DNA from: Candidatus Niyogibacteria bacterium CG10_big_fil_rev_8_21_14_0_10_42_19
GTDB taxonomy: Bacteria > Patescibacteriota > Minisyncoccia > 1-14-0-10-42-19
NCBI GenBank assembly: GCA_002774705.1
Contig: PFCN01000032.1
Coordinates: 1 to 13,110 of the forward strand
Direction: 5' to 3'
DNA length: 13,110 nt
Under the pieces are notes generated by a model. That model searched no databases, had not been told where the DNA came from, and saw only the letters and a list, made by a program, of their open reading frames with translations. The position numbers and the translations under genes were made by a program. Positions 12,664 through 13,110 of this stretch are shown one piece after another (the first letter of the stretch is position 1; every line of letters starts with the position of its first letter).

Positions 12664-13110
12664 ATGAGCCATTGTTACGGCGGTAGTGCCGAAAATAAAA
12701 GAGATAACGCTTCAAAAAAAAATTATACGTGCCCCATGCATCCGGAAATAGTCAGAGACCGGGAAGGAATGTGCCCGGAATGCGGTATGCAACTTGTACC
12801 CGGAAACAAACAAAACATTGAAGAGCCTGAAAATATTTATACCTGCCCCATGCATCCGGAAATAGTCAGAGACCGGGAAGGAATGTGCCCGGAATGCGGT
12901 ATGCAACTTGTACCCGGAAAAAAGAAGCGCGACCAATCCGATCTAGACAAACATAGTGGTCATTCAAAAAATATATTTAAGAACAAATTTATAGTAAGTT
13001 TAATCCTGTCGATCCCGATAGTTTTCTATTCGGATATTTTAGAAAAACTTTTTAATTACACCGCCCCCGCTTTCCCAGGTTCCGCGTTTATGCCATTCGT
13101 GCTTGCTTCA
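12664..13110 (+). CDS. copB: CopB-type P1B copper-translocating ATPase, 5' part only
   Basis: The frame is open for 149 codons and runs off the window. The N-terminus carries two tandem heavy-metal-binding domains: YTCPMHPEIV...MCPECGMQLVPG at 21-47 and again at 59-85. Ligand candidates are C23, H26, C37 and C40 in the first, and C61, H64, C75 and C78 in the second. A short His-containing linker (DKHSGHSKN) follows. The first membrane segment reads FKNKFIVSLILSIPIVFYSD and continues APAFPGSAFMPFV, which matches the CopB/silver-copper P1B ATPase start. The ATPase core (CPx/CPH, DKTGT) is beyond the window, so metal type and completeness cannot be confirmed. In context it would export copper from the cytoplasm next to the redox genes. 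Confidence 0.88.
   Translation, partial: MSHCYGGSAENKRDNASKKNYTCPMHPEIVRDREGMCPECGMQLVPGNKQNIEEPENIYTCPMHPEIVRDREGMCPECGMQLVPGKKKRDQSDLDKHSGHSKNIFKNKFIVSLILSIPIVFYSDILEKLFNYTAPAFPGSAFMPFVLAS
12723..12920 (+). repeat. Near-perfect 84-bp duplication of the metal-binding domain
   Basis: 12723-12806 and 12837-12920 (offset 114 bp, 38 codons) are identical at 83 of 84 positions. The only difference is the silent third base of a threonine codon (ACG/ACC at 12729/12843). The intervening linker (12807-12836) is not repeated. This indicates recent duplication or gene conversion rather than old domain shuffling. Confidence 0.96.

Noticed and set aside
12712..12936. Minus-strand frame encoding a tandemly repeated peptide
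   Set aside because: It is the antisense shadow of the duplicated CopB metal-binding domain.
1..13110. tRNA, rRNA, CRISPR array, insertion sequence or replication origin
   Set aside because: No cloverleaf, conserved rRNA segment, regular spacer-repeat array, transposase frame or DnaA-box cluster was seen in the gaps on either strand.

Overview
The window is about 13 kb of bacterial chromosome. It is moderately AT-rich and compact: intergenic gaps are short, stop codons are almost always TAA, and no tRNA, rRNA, transposase, phage gene or CRISPR array is visible. The gene set points to a member of the Candidate Phyla Radiation (Patescibacteria). It contains tiny membrane proteins, a shortened alanine dehydrogenase, a GH57 enzyme, an MltB-type transglycosylase and several thiol-redox membrane proteins. 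Starts with a strong AGGAGG alternate with starts that have no Shine-Dalgarno and a -10 box 5-10 nt upstream. The lineage is inferred; no marker gene is present. The standard code applies: long genes have no in-frame TGA.

Positions 1-5000 are an ordinary mixed region. It holds two small hypotheticals (129-461 and 588-800, the latter DUF3562-like), a DUF167/YggU protein (872-1096), an MltB-like lytic transglycosylase (1177-2040), a cation diffusion facilitator (2245-3138), two small membrane proteins (3168-3365 and 3522-3788) and, on the minus strand, alanine dehydrogenase (3959-4930). Most are separate transcription units bounded by clear intrinsic terminators. Two of those terminators overlap the 3' end of the coding sequence. 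Positions 5072-6226 encode a GH57-family glycoside hydrolase, divergent from ald.

Positions 6360-13110 are the interesting part: a run of plus-strand genes for extracytoplasmic thiol redox and apparently copper handling. In order they are a VKOR-thioredoxin fusion, a CcdA-type thiol transporter, a small Cys-containing membrane protein, a DUF1573 protein, a second CcdA/DsbD-like transporter with two Cys-Cys doublets, an uncharacterised exported protein with a CC...DCNHG motif, a short highly structured transcript with two mini-ORFs and its own terminator, an uncharacterised membrane protein with an SCCSH motif fused to a beta-rich domain, a DsbA-like thioredoxin, and the 5' part of a CopB-type P1B ATPase whose metal-binding domain is duplicated almost perfectly at DNA level. 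A plausible reading is that VKOR and DsbA oxidise exported cysteines, the CcdA proteins carry electrons outward, the uncharacterised Cys/His proteins are clients or metal handlers, and CopB moves copper. No gene order like this has been checked against databases here. The candidate new elements are the three uncharacterised Cys-motif proteins and the structured leader at 10759-10896.
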